DNA from: Candidatus Thorarchaeota archaeon
GTDB taxonomy: Archaea; Asgardarchaeota; Thorarchaeia; Thorarchaeales; Thorarchaeaceae
Direction: 5' to 3'
Assembly (NCBI GenBank): GCA_018238205.1
Contig: JABCTV010000002.1
Coordinates: 21,620 to 85,619, forward strand
DNA: 64,000 bases
Made by a program: the position numbers and the translations under genes. Under the pieces are notes generated by a model, which searched no databases, was not told where the DNA came from, and saw nothing but the letters and a program-made list of their open reading frames with translations. Below, piece after piece: positions 16,249 through 25,209 of the stretch (within the stretch, counting starts at the first letter, position 1; each line of letters begins with the position of its first letter).

Positions 16249-17478
16249 TTAGCTTAATTTTGCATCAACAACTAAATCCTGATAGATACTGGAAAGACCC
16301 TCCAAGTGCTGTTTGATATCAAACCGTTTCTCAACAGTTTCTCTACCTTTTCTACCAATCTGTGCACGATGTTGCTCACTATTCAATAAAGTGCTCACTG
16401 TTTCAACAAGTGCATTGACATCATCTGGATTTACGGTTAGCCCATCTTGACCTTCAGTGATGATTTCACTAGGTCCATAGACATTGGTTGTCACTACAGG
16501 TACTCCACATGCCATGGCCTCAAGAATTGAAAGACCAAAGGGCTCCTCTCTTGATGGATAAATGAAAATAAGGCTTTGATTGATTAATTTAGGAACCGCT
16601 TCGATTTCAACAACGCCTAGATAATCCACCATATGGGATACTCCTGCATTGTCGAAACCATCCAAAAGATTGCTCTTCAGAGAACCCTCTCCGGTCATTA
16701 ACATTTTGAGATTAGGATGATCTTGTTTGAGTAATGTGAGCATCTCAGGAAAGAGATCAACAGCTTTCATCTTCTCCAGCCGTCCTAGAAATGCAATATC
16801 CCATTTTTTCTTTGTTTCAGGCATTGGATAGAATACGGATAGGTCTATTCCTAGGTATAGTGGAAGGACTGGAACATCAATGCCTTTCTTTGATAGATGC
16901 TCATCTAGCACTTCCGCGACGTTATTACTCACAGCAAGCACTAAGTCAAACGGACAGGCTTCACTAAAACTCTCGAAATCAGTTGTTCTTTCTCCACTTG
17001 GTAGAATCAATGGTTTTGGTCGCCCATGAATTGTTGCAACCATGGGAATATCCCCCAATGAACCACGTTCCTGTAACTTTGAAAGAACACGGTTGAATAC
17101 AATGTAGGTGCTATGTGCATGAATAATGTCTGGTTCAAATTCTTGAATAAAATCTAGGAGTTGGTTCTCTAGAGTTTCGATGTTTAATTCCAAGTCATTC
17201 TCTTTGAACAATATGCTGGCTTCTTTCTCTCGTTTATCCTCAGGTAATGCAAAGAACTCCCATTTTCTTGCTTCTAGGAAATTGCCAGAAAGATAACGAA
17301 TTCTATAATACTCATGGTCAACAAAATCTGGAGAATCACGTTCCGGAGCCTGAGTGACTACGATTGATACATGCTCATTATTGACTAGATGTTCCGATAG
17401 ATAATGCAAGTATGACTCATAGCCTCCAAGACCAGCAGGATTAAGGCTGTCACACAGGTGGAGAATCTTCATCAGCAA
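16249..17478 (-). CDS. GT4-family glycosyltransferase
   Basis: A 409-residue GT-B-fold transferase. The N-terminal acceptor domain starts KILHLCDSLNPAGLGGYESYLHYLS (glycine-rich loop). The C-terminal donor domain shows WDIAFLGRLEKMKAVDL and the E-x7-E-type region SREEPFGLSILEAMACGVPVV, typical of GT4 enzymes using nucleotide-sugars. Acceptor and sugar are unknown. It stands alone, convergent with the peroxiredoxin gene, so no glycan cluster context helps. ATG at 17472 (third codon) is an alternative start. Confidence 0.85.
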   Translation of the reverse strand: MLMKILHLCDSLNPAGLGGYESYLHYLSEHLVNNEHVSIVVTQAPERDSPDFVDHEYYRIRYLSGNFLEARKWEFFALPEDKREKEASILFKENDLELNIETLENQLLDFIQEFEPDIIHAHSTYIVFNRVLSKLQERGSLGDIPMVATIHGRPKPLILPSGERTTDFESFSEACPFDLVLAVSNNVAEVLDEHLSKKGIDVPVLPLYLGIDLSVFYPMPETKKKWDIAFLGRLEKMKAVDLFPEMLTLLKQDHPNLKMLMTGEGSLKSNLLDGFDNAGVSHMVDYLGVVEIEAVPKLINQSLIFIYPSREEPFGLSILEAMACGVPVVTTNVYGPSEIITEGQDGLTVNPDDVNALVETVSTLLNSEQHRAQIGRKGRETVEKRFDIKQHLEGLSSIYQDLVVDAKLS

Positions 17479-17544
17479 GGCTAAACTGTAGTCTCTCTAA
17501 TCTATGTAACTGTTAGTCAATTGAGCTTGTCGAGGATGCGAAAA

Positions 17545-18597
17545 ATGTCAAACCCTGCCATTATTGATCTACCAGAAAGGGTCCGAGACCGTGATATCTT
17601 TCGAGACCATGAAGGTAGACTATTTGTTACACTCGGCTACATCCAACCTACTGATAGAGTTCTATCTTATCTCAAATATGTGCCAGATACAGATGGAAAC
17701 TGGATAGCAGGGGGCGTTCGATACAAACGCACATTTTGGGGTACGGTTGACTCAACAGTAGAAGGTATGGGTTTACTTCCTCAAAATTACACTATATTGG
17801 ATAACCATTTTCAGACCGATTTAGTTGAACCATCTCGTGATTCAATCAAGGATTATTTCAGTCCAGAACTACGACTTCAGGAGATTATAACAGAACCAAA
17901 GGATGCGCTTGAGGAGTTAGCAAAAAGAACAGCTGATCTCCTTCAAGATGAACTTGATGTACCATTAAACAACCTTGGAATCTCAGGTAGCATTCTTTGG
18001 AAAGGTCATAATCCTACTTACTCAGATATCAACATGAACATCTATGGATTCAAGGATTCATGGAATCTCCATAAAAATTATGTAAATTTGGAAGACCCAG
18101 AAACTCAAACCAGAATAAGAAACCTCCCGGAATGGAACCGAGCGATTGAACGTGTGAATAAACGGATTCCAATTTTAGATATGGAAGATCTGCAGACACT
18201 CTTCTGTCGTCGTAAGGCGCTCTGCATCAAAGATAGATGCATTGGAATTACATCTATTCTCAAACCAGAGGAAGCTCCTATCGAACATGGATCCGAATCA
18301 TACCTAACTCTGACACAAAATCCAGTGAAATTGTCGATGACGGTTGAAAATGCAGACTATGGAATCTTCCATCCCGCGGTATATACTACAGAACCTGTAA
18401 TGACCAATGGAACATCAGTCACTCGTATCATGATATATGATGGTGCATTTGGTGGTCTATTCAATAAGGGTGACCGAATAGAGGTAGCTGGAATACTGCA
18501 GAGAGTCACTCAGACGAAAAATGGTGCAGAATCTCATCAGCTGATGGTGGGTACAAAGGCTGGGTCTGGAAAGGAATACGTCAAGCTGCTGTCCTAA
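17545..18597 (+). CDS. Archaeal predicted nucleotidyltransferase (COG1665-like)
   Basis: A 350-residue protein resembling a conserved archaeal family of unknown role, annotated as predicted nucleotidyltransferase. The centre carries LGISGSILWKGHNPTYSDINMNIYG, which fits the GS...D-x-D/N active-site pattern of polymerase-beta-like nucleotidyltransferases, here with Asn in the second acidic position. A C-terminal beta-rich domain (about 260-350) follows. The ATG at 17545 is chosen because GAGG lies nine bases before it; TTG at 17521 and ATG at 17536 are in frame. Nothing around it indicates a substrate. Confidence 0.7.
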   Translation: MSNPAIIDLPERVRDRDIFRDHEGRLFVTLGYIQPTDRVLSYLKYVPDTDGNWIAGGVRYKRTFWGTVDSTVEGMGLLPQNYTILDNHFQTDLVEPSRDSIKDYFSPELRLQEIITEPKDALEELAKRTADLLQDELDVPLNNLGISGSILWKGHNPTYSDINMNIYGFKDSWNLHKNYVNLEDPETQTRIRNLPEWNRAIERVNKRIPILDMEDLQTLFCRRKALCIKDRCIGITSILKPEEAPIEHGSESYLTLTQNPVKLSMTVENADYGIFHPAVYTTEPVMTNGTSVTRIMIYDGAFGGLFNKGDRIEVAGILQRVTQTKNGAESHQLMVGTKAGSGKEYVKLLS

Positions 18598-18642
18598 ACC
18601 CCATCACAACTATCTTAGGCATCTTATTGTGACCAGTAATTG

Positions 18643-19704
18643 ATGTCATCAGAGAAACAATACATCAGTGTTCCAGCAAAAGATGGAGAAACTATCAGAA
18701 AGATGCTCCTCACTCTAGAATTACTTGACAATAATTGTAAGATAATCTCTGACGACGGAATCCTCTATTTTCCTGTTAAATCTGAAATCACTAAAAATCA
18801 GCTTACAACTCTAAGTTCTACCGTGCCTATTGACACAGGTACACGGACATTTGATGTAATTCCACAAGGTCCACGAACTCTAGTTGATGCTTTGGAAGGG
18901 AGGTTATCTCCTGAGAAACTTGCCCTTCTTCCACGCGCCTATGATTTGATTGGAGATATTGCAATTTTGGAAATTCCTGACGAAATTGTATCACATTCTG
19001 AATTAATTGGTGAAGTTTTCCACAGTATTCATACAAATTTCAAGACAGTTCTAGCCAAGAAAGGTGCTGTTTCAGGAACAACTCGAGTAAGAGATTACAT
19101 ACTTCTTGCGGGTGAGGATCGTACAAAATCAATCCATACAGAATATGGCTGTAGACTTGCAGTGGATGTTGCTAAAGCATACTTTAGCCCTCGTCTACTA
19201 GAGGAACACAATCGAATTGCGCAACTTGTTGAATCGGGTGAGGTTGTGGTGGATATGTTCTGTGGAGTTGGCCCTTTTGCCATTCACATCACAAAACAGA
19301 AAGAAGCCAAAGTGATTGCTATTGATATCAACCCCTCTGCAATAGACCTACTCTGTGAAAGTATCGGACTGAACAAACTTGTTGGAACAATCCTGCCAGT
19401 TGTAGCTGACGCTCATGACTATGTGAATACCAATGAACTTAGTGTAGATCGAGTAATAATGAACCATCCTTCCGGTGCAGCTGATTTTGTTGGAGATGCT
19501 TGCAGTATACTGAAACCAGGTGGTACAATGCATTACTATGATTTCATTGGTGGAGAAACACCTGAAGATACGCTGAAAGAGAAAGTAGTTGGTTTGGTAG
19601 AGAAAGAAGGTCGGTCCGTGAAAAAAATCGGATTAGTGCGACGTGTCCGAGATAGTGCCCCTTACGAGTTTCAAATGGTTGCTGATATCGTCATTCAGGA
19701 ATAA
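18643..19704 (+). CDS. trm5: Trm5/TYW2-family tRNA methyltransferase
   Basis: A 353-residue class I SAM enzyme of the archaeal Trm5 group, which makes m1G37 (and precursors of wyosine) in tRNA. It has an N-terminal D1-like region, an RNA-contact domain (LLPRAYDLIGDIAILEIP), the SAM site VVDMFCGVGPFAIHITKQ and motif IV MNHPSGA. It covers the expected length. TTG at 18640 directly precedes the ATG; ATG is used. Presence of TYW1 at 22219 in the same window points to wyosine synthesis. Trm5 and TYW2 paralogs are hard to separate by eye. The 3' end overlaps the convergent DUF371 gene by 14 bases. Confidence 0.85.
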   Translation: MSSEKQYISVPAKDGETIRKMLLTLELLDNNCKIISDDGILYFPVKSEITKNQLTTLSSTVPIDTGTRTFDVIPQGPRTLVDALEGRLSPEKLALLPRAYDLIGDIAILEIPDEIVSHSELIGEVFHSIHTNFKTVLAKKGAVSGTTRVRDYILLAGEDRTKSIHTEYGCRLAVDVAKAYFSPRLLEEHNRIAQLVESGEVVVDMFCGVGPFAIHITKQKEAKVIAIDINPSAIDLLCESIGLNKLVGTILPVVADAHDYVNTNELSVDRVIMNHPSGAADFVGDACSILKPGGTMHYYDFIGGETPEDTLKEKVVGLVEKEGRSVKKIGLVRRVRDSAPYEFQMVADIVIQE

Positions 19705-20116
19705 AATGCAGTTCGCAATTCATTTCAACCCCATTTTTCTTTAGTAGTCTGACGAATTCCCTACTAAGATTCGAGGCAGCTTTGTCTGCATTAATCATCA
19801 GAGTTCTTTCACATTGGTACGAACTAGTTCTAGCAACCATACTTACAGAATCAGAGTATGTGAGATTCTGTCCTCCAGTCCCAGTTACTTGTTCAATTGT
19901 ACCCTCAACTTCCATTACAAGAACGATTTTCGTAGTTTCTAGAGTGACCAACTCTCGTATCTTGGGGGCTAAATCGGATAATTTCTGATTTGCTTGCGTT
20001 CCCACAATACAAGTTCCCTGTTTTGTGAGATAATCCTCCGTGGTTATCTCTACAGTAGTCTTATGCTCCCCTATTACATTCTCATGTCCATATGCCTTGA
20101 ATCGTACAAGATGCAT
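19691..20116 (-). CDS. DUF371 family protein
   Basis: A 141-residue protein with the archaeal DUF371 pattern: a start like VRFKAYGHENVIGEHKTTVEIT, TKQGTCIVGTQA, then a beta-rich body. The family is archaea-specific with no known function. An in-frame start six codons upstream (20134) is possible, but family members begin close to the KAYGHENV motif. It is convergent with trm5 (14-base overlap) and divergent from the PIMT gene. Confidence 0.8.
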   Translation of the reverse strand: MHLVRFKAYGHENVIGEHKTTVEITTEDYLTKQGTCIVGTQANQKLSDLAPKIRELVTLETTKIVLVMEVEGTIEQVTGTGGQNLTYSDSVSMVARTSSYQCERTLMINADKAASNLSREFVRLLKKNGVEMNCELHFIPE

Positions 20117-20173
20117 GAAAAGAAAGGTGTGCAAGCCTTTTATGAATCCATGTCTTCATAGTTAGTGATTTGA

Positions 20174-20851
20174 ATGTCTAGGGACAATAACAAAAAAGCA
20201 GTAGACAATTTAGTCCGCCGTCTACAGAACAGTGGATATCTCAAGAGTGATGCGATGGAAAGAGCTGTCAGAACTGTGTCCAGAGAAGAGTTTGTACGAC
20301 CATCCAACAAAGAACATGCCTATCGAGATTCTCCCCTTTCTATTGGACTGGGCCAGACAATATCTGCACCACATATGTGTGTAATAATGTGTGAAAGTTT
20401 GAAACTCAAACCTGGACATAAAATCTTAGAAGTTGGAGCAGGATCAGGGTATCATGCTGCACTGTGCGCAGAGATGGTTGCTCCAAAAGGTATGGAAAAT
20501 CCCGGACATATCTATACTGTTGAGATAGTGGAAGGTCTCATTGATTTTGCTAAGAAGAATCTAGAGAAAACAGGGTACGATGATAGAGTCACATTGATAC
20601 ATGGTGATGGAGGGAAAGGACTTGTTGAATATTCACCCTTTGATAGAATTCTTGTTGCAGCAGCAGCACCAGAAGTTCCGACACCTCTTATCGAACAGCT
20701 TGCACCAGGAGGTATCATGTTAATCCCGGTTGGGAGCAGAGGATTCTTTCAAGACCTTTTGATGCTTGAGAAAGATGCTGATGGAAATATCACCCGTCGT
20801 AATTGGGGTGGAGTTGCTTTCGTACCACTCACTGGAGAATTTGGTCATTGA
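20174..20851 (+). CDS. pcm: Protein-L-isoaspartate O-methyltransferase
   Basis: A 225-residue SAM-dependent repair enzyme that methylates isoaspartate residues in aged proteins. The family landmarks are RVVREEF-like TVSREEFVRP, DSPLSIGLGQTISAPHM near residue 55, and the SAM motif LEVGAGSGYHAALCAEM. Length is normal. It stops two bases before the end of ribK, which runs in the opposite direction. Confidence 0.93.
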   Translation: MSRDNNKKAVDNLVRRLQNSGYLKSDAMERAVRTVSREEFVRPSNKEHAYRDSPLSIGLGQTISAPHMCVIMCESLKLKPGHKILEVGAGSGYHAALCAEMVAPKGMENPGHIYTVEIVEGLIDFAKKNLEKTGYDDRVTLIHGDGGKGLVEYSPFDRILVAAAAPEVPTPLIEQLAPGGIMLIPVGSRGFFQDLLMLEKDADGNITRRNWGGVAFVPLTGEFGH

Positions 20852-20853
20852 TA

Positions 20854-21534
20854 CTAGGTCCCTAAATGAAGTGGAACTAGAACAAGTCTTACAGTATCAT
20901 CATCACCCAGTTTTAGAGCATTCCTGATATCTACAGCTGCCACAATTTCTAAGATATCTTCACTATGATGAGTCCTTTGTGCTATCACTACAGCTCCTTC
21001 AATTTCATCATTCACTTTTACCCTATAACAGATTACATCTCCAAAAGTGCGGCCCTTGTGACGGAATCCAGTAAGAACAAGTGGTGGTGAGTTCTTCATT
21101 CTTCCTACAGCCTTGCGGGACTCGTCATTATTCACTTTCACATTGAGGGTTCCTAAATGCGGTTTGAACCCTAGAGCATTTTTTAGTTTGGTGGAATACA
21201 CATCAATATAGTATGCACCTTCACCGATTCCTGTAACTATTTGCCCCTCTATCACTATCTCATCCTGTGGGGGCGTAAATGAAATCTCTAGACTAGTCAT
21301 GATGTGAATAAGCTCTTGACGTCCCTTGTCAGTAATTTGAAGTAACATACCTTCTGCAGTGTGAACTCTTGTCACATAGCCCTCATCCACACAGATTGCT
21401 ACACGTCTGGAAGCAGTCTGTTGACTAATGCCCATCATCTCGCCTAACCCTTTGGTTGTAAGGATAGTCTTGGTGTGTATTGCACCCTTTTTGGAAAGTG
21501 AATACAGAGTGAACCATATGTCAGGTGTAATCAT
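20854..21534 (-). CDS. ribK: CTP-dependent riboflavin kinase with N-terminal HTH domain
   Basis: A 226-residue archaeal enzyme that makes FMN from riboflavin, using CTP as phosphate donor. Residues 1-85 form a winged-helix domain (ISQQTASRRVAICVDEGYVTR) and residues about 95-226 the cradle-loop kinase barrel: QIVTGIGEGAYYIDVY, LGTLNVKV, and a C-terminal RVKV/IVAAVDIR region. The HTH fusion is common in this family and suggests the enzyme also regulates transcription. It is followed, in operon order, by nothing on the same strand; the translin gene lies 28 bases upstream. Confidence 0.9.
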   Translation of the reverse strand: MITPDIWFTLYSLSKKGAIHTKTILTTKGLGEMMGISQQTASRRVAICVDEGYVTRVHTAEGMLLQITDKGRQELIHIMTSLEISFTPPQDEIVIEGQIVTGIGEGAYYIDVYSTKLKNALGFKPHLGTLNVKVNNDESRKAVGRMKNSPPLVLTGFRHKGRTFGDVICYRVKVNDEIEGAVVIAQRTHHSEDILEIVAAVDIRNALKLGDDDTVRLVLVPLHLGT

Positions 21535-21561
21535 CGTTATTCCACACTCAACCAGTTTCTC

Positions 21562-22197
21562 TCACTCGTTGTTACTTATTCGCTTCTCGAAGTCTGCAAG
21601 TTCTTTCACAAGTCTACCTTGTCCTACAGCTCTTGTCAGGTCACCTCGAGTTCTCTCAACTAAAGCTCTTCCAACATCACACTTTCTTCTTAGATCCGGA
21701 ACTAAAGCATTTGGATAGTCAAATGATTGCAATCCCTCGAGAATATCTTCCATTATGATTAGAAATTGTTCAGCCTTACTGACTTCATCACGTCGTAAAT
21801 AGTCCAGAGCCGCTCGTCTTAGCTCTCCTATCACATCTGCAAGTCCATTCAGATATGGCCTTGAAGGGATTTGATATTCCTCCGGTGGTGTAAACTTACC
21901 ATGTTCGATGAGAGACAAAACATTGGCTGCTTCTGCTAATTCCTGATATGCAATATCCATAGTTTTTGATTTCGATACAAAGGTACTTGCAGGCATCTCA
22001 TCAATGGCTGTGGTAATGATTTGGTGTGCTTCTTCAGCTAATGCCTTGGCTTTATCGAACTCTCCTTTGTGAGTCATCTTGATAGATTCACTACATTTTC
22101 GAACTGCCTTTCTACTGAGTGGAAGTACTTTCTCTCTGACCTGATCATCAGCATCGACTTCATCTCTAAAACCATTAAGAATATCTGAAAGTTCCAT
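21562..22197 (-). CDS. Archaeal translin-family protein
   Basis: A 211-residue all-helical protein of the translin/TRAX superfamily (COG2178). It shows the conserved helices KVLPLSRKAVRKCSESIKM, EYLNGLADVIGELRR-like ending in LRR, and KCDVGRALVERTRGDLT. Eukaryotic TRAX is a nuclease in RNA-silencing and tRNA processing; archaeal members form similar octamers with RNA binding or nuclease activity. It lies between TYW1 and ribK on the minus strand with gaps of about 21-28 bases, so the three may be co-transcribed. Confidence 0.88.
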   Translation of the reverse strand: MELSDILNGFRDEVDADDQVREKVLPLSRKAVRKCSESIKMTHKGEFDKAKALAEEAHQIITTAIDEMPASTFVSKSKTMDIAYQELAEAANVLSLIEHGKFTPPEEYQIPSRPYLNGLADVIGELRRAALDYLRRDEVSKAEQFLIIMEDILEGLQSFDYPNALVPDLRRKCDVGRALVERTRGDLTRAVGQGRLVKELADFEKRISNNE

Positions 22198-22218
22198 ATC
22201 TATTCACTCTCTACGCTA

Positions 22219-23181
22219 TCATAGCTTCTTTATGTGTTTACTCTGTGACAGCAATACAACTCTGCTCTCAATCTGTTCATCTGCAAGAATGTAACCAGTA
22301 AGATCTGCAAGTTTCTGAGAAAATGCTCGTATATCTCGATGAGAGGGTGCATTTTCACTTGTTAAGCGCCCTCTTGACGAGCCAAGAAACATGTAACCCT
22401 TGACCTCAACAAAATCAGGTTGACCCTTTAGAATCAGGTCCGAATAAGACCTGGGACTCTTCATGTTGTGTCCGGATACCATTGTAAGTCTATTGACGGT
22501 CCGCGTGTTGAGAGATTGTAGTACTTCCTGACTCTCTACAATTTTCTGCCACCCCTCTTTTATTCCAGGTCTACAAAGCTTCTTGTACGTTGTTTCATCA
22601 GGTGCTGCAAGTGTAACATAGAGCTGAGTTGGTGGGGTCATTTTTTCTAGAACATCCGGACGAGTTCCATTAGTCACAAGGAATGAAGTCATTTTTCGGC
22701 TATGAATTTCATCGATTAGCTCACTAATTTGTGGATGTAGTGTAGGTTCACCAGCTAATGATACAGCAACATGTTTGGGATCTCTAGCTTCATCATACTT
22801 CTCTCTAAGGACCTTTGCTCCTGCATCTGGATTATACCCGCCCAGAGATCGAAGGTTTGCCATAAGAACAGCATCCATCAACTCACCTACTGGAACTACA
22901 TCCTCTTTGGAAACTGTTACTTGATCCCAAGAAACGCTTACGTCACTAGGTGTAACGCGCCAACAGAATTCACAGCTCTGTGTACATTTATCCACTACAG
23001 GGGCCATTTGCAGACAACGGTGTGACTCAATACCGTAGAATCTCTGTTTGTAGCATACATCTCCGTGAAGGAGCGCTTTTTTCTGCCATTGACATGCCTT
23101 GTATGCTCCTCTCTTTCCGAGTAGATGATATCCCTGCTTCTCGAGCTTTTCTCTTAGCTCTTTAGGCATGTCAGAATTCAA
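22219..23181 (-). CDS. taw1: TYW1/Taw1, 4-demethylwyosine synthase
   Basis: A 320-residue radical SAM enzyme that joins pyruvate-derived carbons to m1G37 of tRNA-Phe to build the tricyclic wyosine core. The radical SAM cluster is Cys66, Cys70 and Cys73 (CTQSCEFC). A second cluster is formed by Cys30, Cys43 and Cys56 with 13-residue spacing, exactly as in the Methanocaldococcus enzyme. The whole archaeal length is present. It works downstream of Trm5, whose gene lies 2.5 kb away. It leads the probable operon with translin and ribK. Confidence 0.94.
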   Translation of the reverse strand: MNSDMPKELREKLEKQGYHLLGKRGAYKACQWQKKALLHGDVCYKQRFYGIESHRCLQMAPVVDKCTQSCEFCWRVTPSDVSVSWDQVTVSKEDVVPVGELMDAVLMANLRSLGGYNPDAGAKVLREKYDEARDPKHVAVSLAGEPTLHPQISELIDEIHSRKMTSFLVTNGTRPDVLEKMTPPTQLYVTLAAPDETTYKKLCRPGIKEGWQKIVESQEVLQSLNTRTVNRLTMVSGHNMKSPRSYSDLILKGQPDFVEVKGYMFLGSSRGRLTSENAPSHRDIRAFSQKLADLTGYILADEQIESRVVLLSQSKHIKKL

Positions 23182-23231
23182 GGTATTTCAAAGGCTTGTT
23201 CAGTATTGGTCTTATCAGCGTTTGGCAATGT

Positions 23232-24527
23232 TCATGTTTCATCATTTGACGATGTTCGAGCATCTTTGTTCTGAAACCAGAGGTATTCCGCAATTCCTTC
23301 TTGAGTGCTCCATGAACCCGTCATATCCTTTCGTCTTGACAACTCTCCTAACAATCTGCGGCTTTCTGAGTCAAGCCGACCTGGTGACATGTTTTCGTAA
23401 GCACTACCTGGTAGAGGCATGAAAACGTGACCATGAGTTTTAGCTCCCATCTCAACGAGATTATAGCATAGCTCGATACTTTCGTGCAGTTCTTCTTTAG
23501 TTTCACCAGGAAGTCCAAAAATCATATCGACATGAGGAATGAAACCAGTTTCAAGTGCAATCTGTATTGCATCCATTCCTTGCTCTACTGTATGATGTCG
23601 ATTTGCTAGATTCAATACATTATTGCTACTTGATTGTAGACCAATTTGGATAGTGTCATTTGCGACATAACTTCTAAGCATTTCAAGAATTGATTTGGTT
23701 ACGAATTCCGGTCTTACTTCCGAGGGAAATGAACCAAAGAATACCTCTTCAAGACCATCTATTTTCGTAACCGCTTTCAACAAACTCTCCAATTTTTCAG
23801 GTTCTGCCTTTCTTCCATGACCACCATAGCACAATGCATTTGGTGATAGGAACCATGTACGTTCAAAGCCGCTCTTTTCAACAGCAAGTTTCAACCAGTT
23901 AGTTATAGATTCAACTGACCTATGCCTCACTCTCCCACCTGTAAGAAACGGTGTGCTACAAAACTTGCATTGAAAAGGACATCCTCTTGTAACTTCAATT
24001 GGTCCAAGAATATTCATTCCTAAAGCAAAGGGCGGACATTTGTCAAGATCTACTATTGGGAGTTTCCCTGGGAATGGGACTTCATTTGTTGTCTTATCTA
24101 CAACACTTGGTATATCCAAAGGATCATCATTGTTCATCAATTGCCAAATCAGATCTGGGAAAACATATTCTCCTTCTCCTATAACAACATAATCAAAGCC
24201 ATTCACAAGTAGTTCTTTTGGGCGAATACTTGCATGTGCTCCGCCCCCGATAATGGTTACATTTTTTCCAAATCGGTCACGTATCTTCTTTACTTCTTCA
24301 TACACTCTTTTAGTTTGAGTACTCATTACTGAATGAGCAATTATGGTAGGACCTCGCTCAATAGCCTTCTGAATTGAATTCAATGATAAATCAAGAGGGG
24401 CTTGGATATCAAGATCTAAGAGGCGCTGGTCAATTTCAAGTGCTCCCACAAGAGCTGCTACGCTATATCTTGATGAGGAATGGGTTCTGAAGATTAGTGA
24501 GTGTGGACTCAATAGATGCACACGCAT
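23232..24527 (-). CDS. B12-binding-domain radical SAM protein (TIGR04013-like)
   Basis: A 431-residue protein with an N-terminal cobalamin-binding-like domain (about 1-140, TIIGGGAHAS near 92-100) and a radical SAM domain. The cluster motif is CPFQCKFC (Cys183, Cys187, Cys190). The family is mostly archaeal and of unknown substrate; B12 radical SAM enzymes often methylate unreactive carbons. The ATG overlaps the stop of the proteasome gene (TAATG), so translation is coupled. No linked biosynthetic cluster indicates the product. Confidence 0.82.
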   Translation of the reverse strand: MRVHLLSPHSLIFRTHSSSRYSVAALVGALEIDQRLLDLDIQAPLDLSLNSIQKAIERGPTIIAHSVMSTQTKRVYEEVKKIRDRFGKNVTIIGGGAHASIRPKELLVNGFDYVVIGEGEYVFPDLIWQLMNNDDPLDIPSVVDKTTNEVPFPGKLPIVDLDKCPPFALGMNILGPIEVTRGCPFQCKFCSTPFLTGGRVRHRSVESITNWLKLAVEKSGFERTWFLSPNALCYGGHGRKAEPEKLESLLKAVTKIDGLEEVFFGSFPSEVRPEFVTKSILEMLRSYVANDTIQIGLQSSSNNVLNLANRHHTVEQGMDAIQIALETGFIPHVDMIFGLPGETKEELHESIELCYNLVEMGAKTHGHVFMPLPGSAYENMSPGRLDSESRRLLGELSRRKDMTGSWSTQEGIAEYLWFQNKDARTSSNDET

Positions 24528-25117
24528 TAGTTGACAGTACGTTCTGTGATTCCGCCGTCTGTAACACTCATGATTCGGATTTCGCCGCCTGATTGAATGT
24601 CTCTAGCGATACCTGCTTTGACAGCCTTGATGGCTATTTCTTCAGCTTCTTTCACAGTCAATTCTGGCTTAATCAAATTCTCAAGAACTCCATATGCTGT
24701 CCTTGTTCCTGTACCAGCTGCTGTGAATTCATCAGGTATGAGTGATCCACCCATATCAAGAGTATAGAGCTGAGGACCGTTTGCATCAACACCTACAACC
24801 ACAGTCTGCACATAGAGAGGTGACATTCTTGTGGAATACAGAGTGTTAGCAATCATCTTCGATAATGCCTTCACAGTGATTGATTTCTTCTGATTTAGCT
24901 CGTAAAGTTTGATTTGAGCCGATAGTCTGTTTACTAGCATCTGATAATCAGATGTCAGACCAGCGGAGGCTAAAACAATTGTATCGGTCAATTTGAAGGC
25001 TTTAACGCCCTTTTCACTTAGAACGAGTGTACCCCAGGTGATCATGGTGTCAGTTGCGACAACAACACCATCAGTGCATTTTATGCCAACAACAGTGGCA
25101 CCAGTAGGAAATGACAT
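24527..25117 (-). CDS. psmB: 20S proteasome beta subunit lacking the catalytic threonine
   Basis: A 196-residue beta-type subunit of normal length. Active subunits are cleaved to expose Thr1 in TG-TTTVG; here the same site reads TG-ATVVGI, with Ala7 in place of Thr1. The lysine equivalent to Lys33 (GVKAFKL), the acidic TD near position 17 and the RD near 166 are kept, as is the SGG motif. It would form part of the ring without the usual nucleophile, so another beta subunit is expected elsewhere in the genome. A change of nucleophile to the neighbouring Thr8 is not excluded. It is coupled to the B12 radical SAM gene and divergent from nog1. Confidence 0.88.
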   Translation of the reverse strand: MSFPTGATVVGIKCTDGVVVATDTMITWGTLVLSEKGVKAFKLTDTIVLASAGLTSDYQMLVNRLSAQIKLYELNQKKSITVKALSKMIANTLYSTRMSPLYVQTVVVGVDANGPQLYTLDMGGSLIPDEFTAAGTGTRTAYGVLENLIKPELTVKEAEEIAIKAVKAGIARDIQSGGEIRIMSVTDGGITERTVN

Positions 25118-25209
25118 AGTAAATGAGCCTCCGAAGAGAGTTTGTATAATTTGGTCACGCCTGCTAGTTTTAAAACGTTTGTGAACTGTTCATTTTGTAG
25201 ATTCTGGAG

